NCBI GenBank assembly: GCA_947359465.1
Contig: OX375874.1
Location: 88,527,672-88,591,671 of the forward strand
Reading direction: 5' to 3'
DNA: 64,000 nt
From: Metellina segmentata
Taxonomy: Eukaryota; Arthropoda; Arachnida; Araneae; Tetragnathidae
Each line of letters begins with the position of its first letter. The first letter of the stretch is position 1. The notes beneath the pieces were generated by a model, which was not told the DNA's origin, searched no databases, and saw only the letters and a list, made by a program, of their open reading frames with translations. Of this stretch, positions 34,257 through 47,441 are shown piece by piece. Position numbers and translations under genes: made by a program.

Positions 34257-36440
34257 CAGGGGTAGCCAACCTTTTACAAACCATGCGCCAATATTTTTCA
34301 CATATGAGTTCAGATACGCCATACATTTTAATAAAAGTATGTTTATCAACATAATTAACATGTTTAAATGATTTATCTATATTGTATGTAAAACAATGTC
34401 TATTACAGAGAATTCTTAAAAGTTGAATCTGTCATTCGCGACCTCGTTTTCCTTTTAATAAATTTCATGGATGAAAATGCTTGATCACATCTGTATATCG
34501 TTCCAGCACGACATATATAACTTTTTGCAAATTTTCTTAGTTCCCTATAGTGTTTACAATGTAATGAACGCCAGAAATTAATCATGTCAGAAACATTCCG
34601 ATCTGAAAAAGCTCATAAAATTTAATTTTCAGTAATAAATTTGTTTTTAAATCAATAAGTCCTATTTGTTAGTTACTAGGCATCTCATAAGTTTTGTTCA
34701 CTAAGTGAAAATGGGCTCATAAATGCGACCATGCAGTTCTCTTATTTAGCCAAATAATGAAAATGACTTTCAAATGACCCTTGTAATAACAAATTTTAAT
34801 ATATTTGGCCAAAATTGTTATTATCCGCAGCACACCCCCTCTGCTCTTTCAACTGTGGAAATTGACTCAAATCCGTATTTTCTAACTGAGAGATGAACAG
34901 ATTTAATGTCATTTTAAATGAATTAATGCTATTTACTAAGCTAGGAAATTATTTCTTCTTGCCTTGTAGCGTCGAATTTAGATAATTGAGATGGCTAGTA
35001 CATCAACTAAAAATGCCAATTCAAATAGCCAGTTGTTATCAAGTAATAGGGTTCTTTCATCAGGAAAGTTCAATTTCCTGTCCTCAAAAATTAAAAATAG
35101 CATTTTTTAATATCTAAAATTTACTCAGAACCTGTCCTCTGAATGCCAGCGTACCTCACAATAAAGAAAAGGTTCACCATATTCCAAATCTAATAATTCA
35201 ATATTCTCTGAGTTCTCGGCTGTTTAATGCTCTTGTTCTAATTTTAATCACACATTTCACAACCGGTAACAAAACATGCTGCATTTTTTTTTAATTTTGC
35301 ACACATTGCCTCTTGGTGTATAGTACATTGATATTTTAGTGCAGTACGATTAAAAAAAATTTCCAAGGAAAGTTGTAGTGCCATTTACGGAGTACCGTCA
35401 GTACACATACTTATTAGTACAATAATCTTATTTAGATTTTCTTGGTATGATTTTACATTTTAAATATCTCTGGTCCTCTTGTTTCATCATGCAATATCTC
35501 CGTACTGGCAAGTTCTTCAAAGTTAAAAATTATAATCAAACAATTCCTCTTACAAAAATGCTTAGAACTGGACTACATCAAATATGTAAATTGATTCATC
35601 TAAAGCTAGAGTTCTATTGATTCATCTAAAGCTAGAGTACTCTTCCAGTTGTTGAAATACATCCAGAGAGAGATCCACGATACATCTCGCATTAGTCTGC
35701 CTTGGTATAGCAATTTCGTCTGATTTCTTTTCAATACCTTTGTAACCAAGATGGCGTGCAAATATTTGGAAACAAGGCTTCTCCGTCAGAATAGGTTTTT
35801 TTTTGCCAATGCTAAAGCTATTTCACTGGACGCTTATGTCATCGCCTCGTCATAACAACTTATATCAGGAAAAATATTTTGTCTTCTGATTTCTTCCTTT
35901 TTTTAGTCACATATTCTTTACGTAAGTCCGATCCGATAATAGGTTTAATTTTTCCTTCTATGTTAGCCTGATGCTGTGTTATATAGTGTTTATTAAGATC
36001 ATGTCTTCTATTATGTGAAAGAGTAGTTTCACAAACAATGCAAAAAACGATTTTCCTGATGAACTTGATGTAAATAACTTATTTTCTTACTATTCGTTAA
36101 ATTCACTTTTTCTCTCATACTTTTGAGCTTCTTTTGCTCATTTTCTTTTGCACAGTGATAGATAACAGGAATGAAAAAAAAAACTTTAAAAAGTATAAAC
36201 AGATCACAAGTACGTCATATCACACAGAATATAAATTGCAAACTCAAAAAATTGCAACGAAATGAGGAGTAAGAAAGCTCTATGAATTGAACTGAGAGTA
36301 CTATGGTGTTGAAAATATAAAGATATTTTCAGTTATTGCGCCTACTTCAAAAGAATAAAGAGGCACAATAATGCAATGCGCCACTTATAATCATACAATG
36401 CGCCAAGTTTGGCGCATGCGCCACAGGTTGGCCACCCCTG
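34257..36440 (-). mobile_element. hAT transposon, complete ends, dead
   Basis: The 2184-bp element has terminal repeats CAGGGGTAGCCAACCT (left) and, inverted, CAGGGGTGGCCAACCT (right). It is flanked by the perfect 8-bp duplication CCTTAGAG at 34249-34256 and 36441-36448, diagnostic of hAT. Subterminal GGCGCATGCGCCA sequence is present at the right end, with a related ATGCGCCA at the left. The internal gene runs on the - strand and is broken. Confidence 0.95.
34403..36120 (-). pseudogene. hAT transposase (ZBED5/FAM200-like), decayed
   Basis: In coding order on the - strand: near 36060-35980, KIVFCIVCETTLSHNRRHDL followed by a histidine pair spacing of a BED/C2H2-type finger and GSDLRK; near 35840-35700, SEIALALAKK with residual frames of the hAT core; and at 34585-34403, YRCDQAFSSMKFIKRKTRSR then MTD, the C-terminal dimerisation motif. 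Stops and frameshifts interrupt all of it. ZBED5 and FAM200 are host genes derived from the same hAT lineage; this copy shows no sign of being domesticated. Confidence 0.8.
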
Positions 36441-36448
36441 CCTTAGAG

Positions 36449-37256
36449 TAAATGGTAGTTCTCTAGAAGTCGGGGCAAAATCAATTCTTGGAATAGATAC
36501 CGCTAAGTGTACAGCAGTACATCCGCGATTATTAAACTTGGTTTTGAATTTTTCACTGCTAATCGCATTCCATTACACAGACCACGTTCAGAAAGGTAAC
36601 CCAAACAAAAACCCGCCTACTCGTGACATCACACAACCAATCAAAAAAATTAGAAACCGCCTACTCGCGACGTCACAGAACCGATCAAAACTGTAATATC
36701 CACAGAAATGCAGCAGGTCTTAACATTTTATGTAATTAGATGTTTCCGGATAGATCCATTCTATCCATTCTTCCGGATAGAGCCATCCAGATGACTGAGG
36801 TAAGAGCTACCCTCGGCAAACCTCAGCTGGCCGTCTTCTCTTAAAATTTTATTTTCTACATGAATGGCCTTCATCAGGCACGTATGCATAAATAATTTTT
36901 CTCCTTTCCCTAAATGCAATAACGTTTAATGAACAGTTTTGTTGAAATGAATGCATCGTTAAAATCGGAACAGTTTATGGGGTATACACCAAAAGTTGAG
37001 TGTTACAACTGTTTTGTCTTATGATTTAGATCTACAAGAAACATCCATGTGATATTGAATATCACAGTTTTACAATCCTTAGCCAAATTGCTTCGTAGAG
37101 AGAGTGAGGGGCATCTTCATGCTCACACTACCTCCACGAAATTTTATGGTTCTTGCTCACACCACTCAACTTGTGAGAGTGAGAGCAACCATTTGAAGGG
37201 CAGGAACTATTAGCGCAGATGAGGTAATCCCGAACACCGCGGCTAAACCATACGAC
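36449..37256. other. unassigned sequence with a short tandem duplication
   Basis: Two copies of a unit of about 45 bp (near 36607-36690) contain CGCCTACTCGTGACATCACA / CGCCTACTCGCGACGTCACA and ACCAATCAAA / ACCGATCAAA. No gene recognised. Confidence 0.4.
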
Positions 37257-37259
37257 TAA

Positions 37260-38241
37260 CGGCCGTATTCACAAGTCCGAGTTAACTCGAGAATCAACGA
37301 TAATCCGCGAGTTATCGAAAAAACTGTATTCACAAGTCCTGATCCGTGGTTTAAACTGCCGGTTCGGTGTTACATTTTGATCCTCCGAAATCGGCGAGTT
37401 AACTCGCGAGTAAGAGTTACGCATGCGCAGAAGTACCTTTTTGCGAAGGATATTCTGCAAAAACAAAATGGATGACACATTTCATTCTATGCTAAAGTAT
37501 AGTATTCTTGCGACGACTGGTCACTGGATTGGACGTATCATTACGGAGCATCTTCTGCATAGCAGCTTATGTCCTCATTATAATATTGCTTAAATGGAAA
37601 ATTTAAAACATAATTTTATTGAAATTCAAAAGAAAAATGAAAATAAATGTAGCTGCGTAATCTTAACAAGCAGCTTAGCGAAAAGATAGATAGCGCCACC
37701 TCTGTCCTCTAAGCCGGAGAGAGCGAACGGTTGAAAACGACCATGGCAGATACAAATTCGTCGTAGAATAAAAATTATTCTGTTGAATTATTACGAATGA
37801 AAGAAAATTGACAATGCAAGTCACTTTTCACACCACCAACACACACCCATATTGACAAGTACAAAGATAATCGGATTACATACATCTGTCAAGACATTGT
37901 GTACAATTCTTTCTTGCAAAATTTAGGTTTCCATAAAAATCCAATTTGAAAATTAAATACCTTTGCATTACTTTTCCCAAAACCATATTAAAATGCTGTA
38001 TAAGTCCAATTTGGAATCAATTCTACGGCGAAGTACGTGCTTGATCATCAGTATGAATGCAGATTCGGGCGTCGTAACCAATGTAAACAATACCACGTGA
38101 TCGTGAGGTAGCCAATCACAGCGAGCGTCTCATTTTAATCCCCGGATCACTTAACACGCTGTTTGAGAATGCCGTTCTTGCTAATTCTTATTCGCGGATC
38201 AACTGATCCTCGAGTTAACTCGAGACTTGTGAATATGGCCG
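37260..38241. mobile_element. Harbinger-like element, TAA target duplication
   Basis: The ends CGGCCGTATTCACAAGTC and, inverted, CGGCCATATTCACAAGTC define a 982-bp element flanked by TAA at 37257-37259 and 38242-38244. Subterminal GAGTTAACTCG palindromes occur near both ends (37279-37291, 37397-37407, 38211-38223). No transposase domain remains. The TAA duplication suggests the PIF/Harbinger superfamily, but another TWA-targeting family is possible. Confidence 0.72.
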
Positions 38242-38244
38242 TAA

Positions 38245-40560
<2,316 letters not shown>

Positions 40561-40817
40561 ATAAACGTAGGTAGGGGCCGACCAACCGGTATAGTGGTTA
40601 AGGTGTTAGCCTCTAGATCGGAAGGTCCCCGGTTCGAATCCGGGTTCGGGCATGGATGTTTGTAAGCGTATACCAGCTTAGGTGTTGCTTCGTCATCTGA
40701 ACATGGTTCAAAATTACGATGTAATTGTTAGGGGCAATGATGGCCCTCCCACTGGGTGCTCCTTCACAAGTGGCCATCACTTCCGGCCTTGTAGTGGCCA
40801 ATGACTTCGGTCAAAAT

Positions 40818-41551
40818 ACTAGCGCCTCAGCGTACAGCGTAAGTGTCCGACAAGTTGACTCTGATTGGCTCCTCATATATATGTTGTATGGTTGTTGTTA
40901 GTAGTATTTCTCGCCAACTTATATATAATAAGGGGAGGCAAAAATGAACTCTTCTTTTAAAGAGCTCCTCTTGGTGAAGCAACGATGGCCAAATGGCTAA
41001 AGTCACTTACCAACAGATTGGCGTTAGCGGCGGAGGATGACTTCCCGAGTTCGAACCCAACTGGCGAAAATATTTTTAGATCATCCAAATTATTTTAAAA
41101 CAATTCCAATTTAATTCCTTTTGATTCTAAATTACTTTTCCTAATTTTTAATACCCTTTTTTTATTTTTCCAAACTTCCGTTGATTTTACATAAATAATC
41201 TAAAAACCACTCCTGAACTCACTACCAGCTGATATTTTTCCGCCCCTCTGCCGTCCCCTTTGCTTTAGGATGATGGTGTCGTATCCATCCCTGGTTTAGG
41301 ACCATTCTGATGTAACAAAAAGCATACATAAAACACTAACTTATATAATTATTAACTTATATAATAAAAGGATACAATTTTCGGTTCAAAATGTTAAAAC
41401 CTTTCGAAAACCGTTCCTATCAGTCAAAGAGATCTGCGCCAAAACGTAGATAAATAGCCAAATGAAACACCTTTACGTCTCAGGCACATGATCATACCAG
41501 CCAATCAGAGTCAACTTGTCGGACACTTACGCTGTACGCTGAGGCGCTTGT
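40818..41551. mobile_element. MITE with 53-bp terminal inverted repeats and 8-bp target duplication
   Basis: The ends ACTAGCGCCTCAGCGTACAG and, inverted, ACAAGCGCCTCAGCGTACAG extend as near-perfect inverted repeats for 53 bp (40818-40870 and 41499-41551). GTCAAAAT is duplicated at 40810-40817 and 41552-41559. Eight bases suggest hAT or a similar superfamily; the termini are not enough to decide. No transposase. Confidence 0.88.
40936..41349 (+). repeat. possible tRNA-like SINE inside the MITE
   Basis: At about 40980-41070 there is a tRNA-like stretch with an A-box-like TGGCCAAATGGCTAAAGTC and B-box GAGTTCGAACCC. Related sequences AACTTATATATAATAAG (40918) and AACTTATATAATAAAAG (41349) flank the region and could be a diverged target duplication. 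The tRNA head is not at the very 5' edge, so the limits are uncertain. Confidence 0.4.
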
Positions 41552-41589
41552 GTCAAAATGTGCCCGCCATTAGAAAAAAAAAATAATAA

Positions 41590-41920
41590 TAAACGTAGGT
41601 AGGTATTTGAATTATCGTCGCACTGAAGCAACACAACGCGTTATTGACGACGGTCTGGAACCAATCCCGGAGGGAAAGAGGCAAGGACAACACCCGGTCA
41701 TTTTCAGCCACGCTCAGATTGCGAAATCGACACCTGAGCTGACATCCACTCTCCAAACTTCCGCACCACGACCACGTGAGGATATTTGAGACCACGACAG
41801 ATTCAACGTGCACCATCCCTCTTTGTACACGACGGTCTTTTTTTCGGACTCGAACTCACTACCCTCTGGTTGCTAGTCCGTTAGTCGACCAACCGGTCTA
41901 CCGCGACCCTGTAATTAAAG
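41590..41920 (-). repeat. tRNA-derived SINE
   Basis: Full-length by comparison with 44120-44441. The head is near 41915-41845 on the - strand, with a B-box-like GAGTTCGAGTCC, then the body with CGTGGTCTCAAATATCCTCA-type sequence and the tail ...AATACCTACCTACG. The younger SINE at 40561-41603 inserted at this tail. Confidence 0.82.
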
Positions 41921-42172
41921 GTATTTTCGAATCTCTCTGCATACTTCGTTATTTCACATCAGTATATTTAAGGATCACTTATCAAGGACAGTGATGTTTA
42001 GAGGGAGTGCCCATGGGTGTTTTAAACCCTCCCGAAATGATTTTGGAATTTAAAAAAAAAAAATCAAAAGGCCAGAAAAAATCGAAATTTTGAACATTAT
42101 AGGTAAAATTTACATCTAAGTTCGTCTATAATCTGAAAACAGTCGAAAAAAAACTTTAAACGCAATGCTCTT
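41921..42172. other. unassigned spacer
   Basis: No recognisable feature between the SINE and the Harbinger element. Confidence 0.3.
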
Positions 42173-42175
42173 TTA

Positions 42176-43331
42176 TACTACGTTCACACATGAAAAGTTA
42201 AACTAGTTTAAGTGCTAATCTAGCTTAAGTCGAGCATGTGTGAACGAACTGTCTTAGATTTAAACTAGCTTAGCGAAAAGAAACTCTCTTAACTTTAAAC
42301 CAGTTTCCCAAACTCACTTAAGTGAGTTCTACAGTGACGCCACCTAGAGGTGTCACACGAACTTCATTCCGCGCGCTTTTGTTGACGATCTTTCATTCTG
42401 TTCGCCGTGTAATCGTTTGTGATGGAGCTTAGCCCTACCCCTAGTTTAGAACTTCCAAAAAAAAAAAAAAGAGTTAAAGAAGGAATAGAAACTGGTCCAC
42501 TCAAGAAGTAAAATCTTTATTATCCATTTGGGCGGACAAGTATGCGGATCTGACAAGAATCAAAAGAAACAAAGAGATTTACGAAAATATGGTGCAACAA
42601 TTAAAGGAAATGGGATTTTCCAGAACCCATGCCGAAGTTCAGACGGAAAATTAAAAATTTGACTTCAGTATACAGGTAATTTTATTCTTATTGGAAATTT
42701 GTTAAGGATAAAAGAATTCTTTCTCCACATTATGTTCTATCCATTTAGAATGAGAAAATTTAAATGCCACCAACGGCATAACTTTGTTTAATTATAACTC
42801 CTTTATTTAACCATTTATTATAATAAATTTACAAAGTAGATTACTTTTATCATACCAGAACATAGAAATAAATGGATTTTAGTAGAGGATATTAATATAA
42901 TATATCATTCAATTATCAAATAATTCATGAGCAATTGATACTGAAGCATGTCTGAAATTTTGTATGAATTCTTTATATCAGATGTATAAAAATACTTCCC
43001 AATTTTTCTTGCACAAATTAAAACTTTATCATTTGTTGATAAATGTTATTCTAATCTATCTATTAGGTCTGAGAAAACATTACATGGATGCACAGCAACT
43101 GGCACTAGTCCTTCGGAGTGGCTTCATTTCAGGGAAGTGCATAAAATCATTGGGAACTCCCACCACCATTCAGTCGATGTCATCATCGATAAAATAACAT
43201 CGATAAACCGATTTAAGCTAGTTTAAAAGCTGCCGTAGTGTGAACGCATAAAAATAAGATAGCTTAAGTTAAGATAGCTTTAGTTCTCTCTTAAGTTAAA
43301 CTAGTTTAACTTTTCATGTGTGAACGTAGTA
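42176..43331 (+). mobile_element. PIF/Harbinger element carrying only the Myb-like gene
   Basis: The 1156-bp element is bounded by TACTACGTTCACACATGAAA and its inverted copy; the terminal repeat is at least 35 bp and runs into AAGTTAAACTAGTTTA. It is flanked by TTA at 42173-42175 and 43332-43334. Subterminal direct and inverted copies of TAAACTAG / AGCTTAAG lie inside both ends. Harbinger elements normally carry a DDE nuclease and a Myb/SANT-like protein; only the second is recognisable. Confidence 0.87.
42422..43199 (+). pseudogene. Harbinger Myb/SANT-like DNA-binding protein, decayed
   Basis: From ATG 42422 (MELSPTPSLELP) the frame enters a lysine-rich A14 homopolymer and hits TAA, after which the same frame reads NWSTQEVKSLLSIWADKY, the first helices of a Myb/SANT-like domain. 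It goes on to KEMGFSRTHAEVQT. One extra base then shifts IKNLTSVYR, the expected end of the domain, out of frame. AG followed by GTAATT (about 42675) looks like a splice donor. Near 43090-43199 another open stretch, GTSPSEWLHFREVHKIIGN, resembles the SPS.W.y...d.ilG block that follows in intact relatives, so a two-exon structure is likely. The protein would guide the nuclease to the element's ends. Confidence 0.72.
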
Positions 43332-43334
43332 TTA

Positions 43335-44119
43335 GGCTTGTTACTCTTTTAGGCGACAAAGGACCAAATTTGGCCCAATGCGCATGCGCGGCAGCCATTT
43401 TTCTACCAAAATCGTCTCAAAGAAGGCTGCTGGGCGAATTAATATATCATTGCAGGAAAAACGTTATAATATGGATACATTTGATATAAATGAATCATAT
43501 AAACGCTCAATTACATGCATAATTGATGAGATGGATTGCACAACGCGCTAACTAATAAAAAATTGCGGGAAACACCATGTTGTTCGTAAAAAGCTATTTA
43601 CTTAGAAAGAAATTTATACGGACAAAACACTAAAATAACAATAAATAAACATTCTAAAACACGAAATGGAACATGAAAAAGCTATATTTTCTTTTAAATT
43701 TAATGTATACACGTATTTCTCGAACACACGAAAAGTTCCCATGTTAAGTCTACGGGAGCTAGGAAAAAACCGCCTCGGGTGGTAGAACATACGGAGAATC
43801 GTAAACGCTGCCTAAGCCTAGAGTGCCTATATAATCAGAGTGGCGACAAACAGAACACACTTTCTGATTGGCTTAGAGACCTTTGAATTACTGCTTGTAG
43901 GAAACTATGAGAAAAAAGACATGCCAGTAGAAATTAGTTTTAAGTTAAAATAATTAGTTTTTGATGAAGGGAATGTATATAAATAAAAATGGAATGGTGC
44001 TTGTATTTGGAATATTTCCGACCCATTTCGAGTTATTGGTCCGTTTGGAGCCCTTCTAATGCAAAATCGATGGTTAGCGTCTGTGCGTTTGTCTGTCTAT
44101 CTATCTGTCTGTGTAGCCG
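43335..44119. other. unassigned sequence
   Basis: It contains GCGCATGCGCGGC near 43380 and a CpG-containing patch at 43760-43860. Neither is assigned to a gene or element. Confidence 0.3.
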
Positions 44120-44441
44120 TACTACGTCCGGGCAGCGGTAGCCTGGTTGGAAGAGTAACGAATAGCAACCGGAGGGATGCGAGCTCGAATCTAACAAAAG
44201 ACCGTCGAGTACAAAGGAGGCTGGTGCACGTTAAAATCTGCCATGGCCTCAAATGTTCTCACGTTGGTGTGGTATGGAAGTTTTAGAGAGTGGGAGTGCG
44301 AGCTCAGGTGTTGCCTCGTCATCTGAACGTGGTTCAAAATTACTTGGTGCTTTTTCTTTCCCTTGGATGATTGATCCCGGACTGTTGTCAATAGCCCGTT
44401 GCGTTGCCTCAGTCCGGCGTTAATTAAAATACCTACCTATG
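44120..44441 (+). repeat. tRNA-derived SINE, near full-length
   Basis: The head has an A-box-like TAGCCTGGTTGGAAGAGTAA and a B-box-like GAGCTCGAATC. The body has CATGGCCTCAAATGTTCTCA, CGTCATCTGAACGTGGTTCA and a tail block GTCAATAGCCCGTTGCGTTG, ending in CTACCTATG. This is the best reference copy in the window for the SINE family also seen at about 3800, 10117, 30863, 41590 and 52347. Confidence 0.83.
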
Positions 44442-44963
44442 TCCAAATGGCTGGATAAATTTTAATGAAAATGCATACTGTGTGAGTATTTCTTTACATA
44501 TTTAAGTACTAGTGACTTAACTTGATTGCGTCTGCAGGTTTTTCCATTTTTTTTTGTGTTTTGTGTCTGTGCACTTATTTTACAAATTGTGTTCTATCTA
44601 TTTTATAATAATGATCTATATTTATAAATCATATTTCAGTTTAGTAAATACATTATTTGAATTACCTTTGAACCTCCATATTTAGGCATGTTTCATGCTA
44701 AAACATCTGAGTTATTATACTTAAATCAACCATAATTTGGTAGTTATGGAGATGCTGGAATGTATATTGAGCATTTAATTTTCGTGAACTGATACTGACC
44801 AGTAATACAGAAAAAGGAATTCTTTTTCTAAAACTTTTTACGGAATTTAAATTACATATTATGATACTTTATTTTTTGCCCTATTTTTTCTTTGCGAAAT
44901 ATAAACAATATCTGAATAATTTGGAACATTCTCTATTTTTCAACAAATGGAAACGAAACGAAA
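44442..44963. other. unassigned AT-rich sequence
   Basis: No gene or repeat recognised. Confidence 0.3.
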
Positions 44964-45048
44964 ACTCGCGTTCGTTGTTGTTGTTGTAGTGCGGCCCATA
45001 TATGGCCCAATTGGGGGTGCCATTGCCCCGGAGGGTCTCGCGTTCGTT
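44964..45048 (-). mobile_element. very short retroposed fragment with 12-bp target duplication
   Basis: CTCGCGTTCGTT occurs at 44964-44975 and 45037-45048. Between them are 61 bp which, on the - strand, end in (AAC)n after GGGCCGCACTAC. A simple-repeat 3' tail plus a direct duplication of this length indicates LINE-mediated insertion of a heavily 5'-truncated copy. The source family is not identified. Confidence 0.75.
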
Positions 45049-45141
45049 AACCACATTCAATGAATCGTATTATTTTCTGTTTTTATCGTTCGGAATTAAT
45101 TTCGCGTTTTTAAATTTTTAGTTCTAAGTTATGCGAGATCA

Positions 45142-45784
45142 TCTATATATATAATTCTCTTACGTGGCACGCAAAAAAGACGTTATTTGTAATCGCGTTT
45201 TGGCAACACTGTACGATTGTTTGTTTATCGCGAAGTCTCGCGCATCGATTGAATTTAAAAACGTTATCGGATGAAATGTTATCGAAAAAAAATGAATTTT
45301 AGTTGAGCTGTAGAAATTAAAGAATGCGGAGGATCTTCTCATGGCCATTTTAAAACTGTTTTTTTCAGGGCCAACAATTTTAGTTCAACAAGACGCTTGC
45401 ACTACAACTTTCGGTAACAAACTCAATGAAAAAGTGTGGGTGGTTCGAGTGCTGTGGAAATGTACACAAACATGATGGGTATACATTGTATACTATACAA
45501 TTTCCGAAGCAGCGCTCACATTTCGAGTCAAAATTTGCTAAAAATTTTCATTTGAATTTTGATTTTAGAGGTACTGTATATATATTTGCTGTAATACAGC
45601 AATTTTAGAATTGAAAATCATTTTCTTGTAATATCATATTTTGTAAACAATCCCTTCTGCTAGGACACATGTCTTCATTGATGCGAGCGAAGCGTGCATA
45701 GGTTCGCGCAGCGAAACAACGAGGATTGCGAAGTAATCCTCTGGGGGTTGGCGAGAGTGATCGAGCAGGGGACGGGCCCCCTAG
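45142..45784 (+). mobile_element. non-autonomous Helitron, copy C
   Basis: A 643-bp member of the family at 22072-23374, opposite orientation. It starts TCTATATATATAATTCTC after A (45141) and ends GGGCCCCCTAG before T (45785), the A/T insertion site expected of Helitrons. It carries the same subterminal palindromes (GCGAGCGAAGCG, GGTTCGCGCAGCGAA, GAGGATTGCGAAGTAATCCTC with one mismatch). No coding capacity. Confidence 0.88.
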
Positions 45785-46318
45785 TGAGATAAAAAATCAC
45801 CTATCAATGCCTTCAGTATTTTGAGAAGACCACAATAGGCTAAAAATTCTGGAACGATAAAAGGAAAAATGTACTTACGAAATAAATACATAATACCTTC
45901 AGAACCCCAATTTATTTTTTTACCAACTTTACTTTAGTTTTATTTGCTATTTTATGTTGTATATAGATGTAAATTAGACTAAAGGAAATTTTAAATGAAA
46001 TTTTGCCGTTATTGAAAGAATTTTAATGTTAAAAGAATCAGAACTAAAATTATTTGTCATCACAAAAGATCAAGGTGGTTTATTTTATGAGTTGAACCAA
46101 TATTATGCAACTTATACATCGTCACTAAAAGCAGGCCCGCCGTAAGCGGGCGTGCACCTCACACGGGCGGCACGTCCAAGGGGGGGGGGTGGCAAATCTA
46201 GCGATCGATCACGTAATATTCAAAGTCATTGCCATAATACCCACCTTTAGCATAAGAAATGTCATCACATGGAGGAAAAAATCCGACCGGCACGCAATTA
46301 CTATTTTATATTATATTA
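45785..46318. other. unassigned sequence with a GC-rich patch
   Basis: The stretch 46130-46190 (GCCCGCCGTAAGCGGGC inverted repeat and a G9 run) stands out from the AT-rich surroundings and may be the end of an unrecognised transposon. Confidence 0.35.
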
Positions 46319-46505
46319 CTAGGGGGCTCCGCCATAACAAGACTGGCAAAATCTTTAGAGTACGGGTATCCGAAAAATTTCGGCTACTCTACTTTTTCCC
46401 AAACAGACGAGACTCTCCTATATTTCGGACACCCATTTCCTTTCCCGCCTCTCGTTTAGCGCGTATCTTTTTCGGGGATCTCTGGGGTCGCCGCAGGAGG
46501 TCATC
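46319..46505 (-). mobile_element. possible Helitron 3' end, separate subfamily
   Basis: The + strand reads ACTAGGGGGCTCCGCC, the same terminal CTAG plus G-run as the other - strand Helitrons, but the internal sequence differs and the subterminal palindromes are not obvious. The 5' limit is unknown. Confidence 0.4.
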
Positions 46506-47441
46506 AGCAAATTATTTCTAAATAATTTGTGGACTAATTTTTAAAACTACTAAGTAGCCTCAGCTGTAAAGCAGTTTCTTGATCCATTATGTTTCACGAT
46601 CACTTTCCAAAATTCAAAGTATTCATTCTCCAAATTCCAATTGACAGGATGTGCCCCTCCCTAGGACAATAAAACCATCGTCCTTGGAGAGGGGTGTACA
46701 AAACCTGTCGCGTGTTGCAGCGCTCTTGAGAAAGGTTACATAGGCAGTATGAAAACGGAAATTTCTCAGAACTGGGAATTTGGAAGAGGTCCCTTTCCAC
46801 TGTCCACTCTCCACGTAGGGAACACGAACGGACCGTCCGTGGTTCCAATTACCGCAGGGGACCTAACAATAGTAAAGATAAGGACCAGATGCGCACAACA
46901 AAAGGGGGAAGGCTGTTCTTCCATTTCTCCCGTCTTAAAGCGAAATCTGGTTGAAACCTCCCCGTCTGGAAAAGGCTAGGAATCCCCACAGACACAGAGC
47001 TTCGTTCTCAGTTTGTACACGCATTCGAACAGTACTACAGCACATCAAGTTCAAATTATTTTGTTACTACTTCGTCTGACGTTGGTCTAGGTATAATTAA
47101 GGATATTTTAACTTGGTTAGTGTGATTATAATTCAATGTATCATATGTCAGTGCAAAATTTTGGTACCTACGTTTATTTATCGGCTTATCATAATAATTG
47201 CTGCGCCTAGTAATCATCTGTTTGTAGCACATATAAAATTAAATATTTACAAAATTTGAAATAAAAAACCGGCCAAGTTCGTTCCTGACCACGCACAGGG
47301 TAGGGTTCCGTAGTCAGGACAGGCTATACAAAATTCTTACAAAACAAATGAGCCAAAACTCTATGTATTTTAGAAATACAAATTTAATTTTACAGTTCAT
47401 TGAATGTTTCCATGTGAAAAAACACATTTTGAGAAAAAGTA
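46506..47441. other. unassigned sequence with repeat-like tail
   Basis: 46600-46980 has higher G+C and overlapping ORFs on both strands (- 46600-46848, + 46749-46979), none recognisable. Near 47270-47330, GGCCAAGTTCG and AGGGTAGGGTTCCGTAGTC resemble a phrase common in dispersed arthropod repeats. Confidence 0.35.

Larger units (their letters stand above)
40561..41603 (+). repeat. tRNA-derived SINE with 15-bp target duplication, interrupted
   Basis: ATAAACGTAGGTAGG flanks the unit on both sides (40561-40575 and 41589-41603). The SINE starts at 40576 with a tRNA-like head carrying the A-box TATAGTGGTTAAGGTG and B-box GGTTCGAATCC. The body GTTGCTTCGTCATCTGAACA follows, and the unit ends in an A-rich AATAATAAT tail at 41569-41590. 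A 734-bp DNA element (40818-41551) splits it. The target was itself the tail of an older SINE on the - strand (41590-41920). Confidence 0.85.

Noticed and set aside
40605..40660. tRNA-like sequence with clean A and B boxes as a tRNA gene
   Set aside because: The acceptor stem does not close and SINE body, tail and target duplications follow, so it is a SINE head.
46600..46979. Overlapping ORFs on both strands in a GC-richer patch
   Set aside because: Neither reading shows a domain; more likely an unrecognised repeat.
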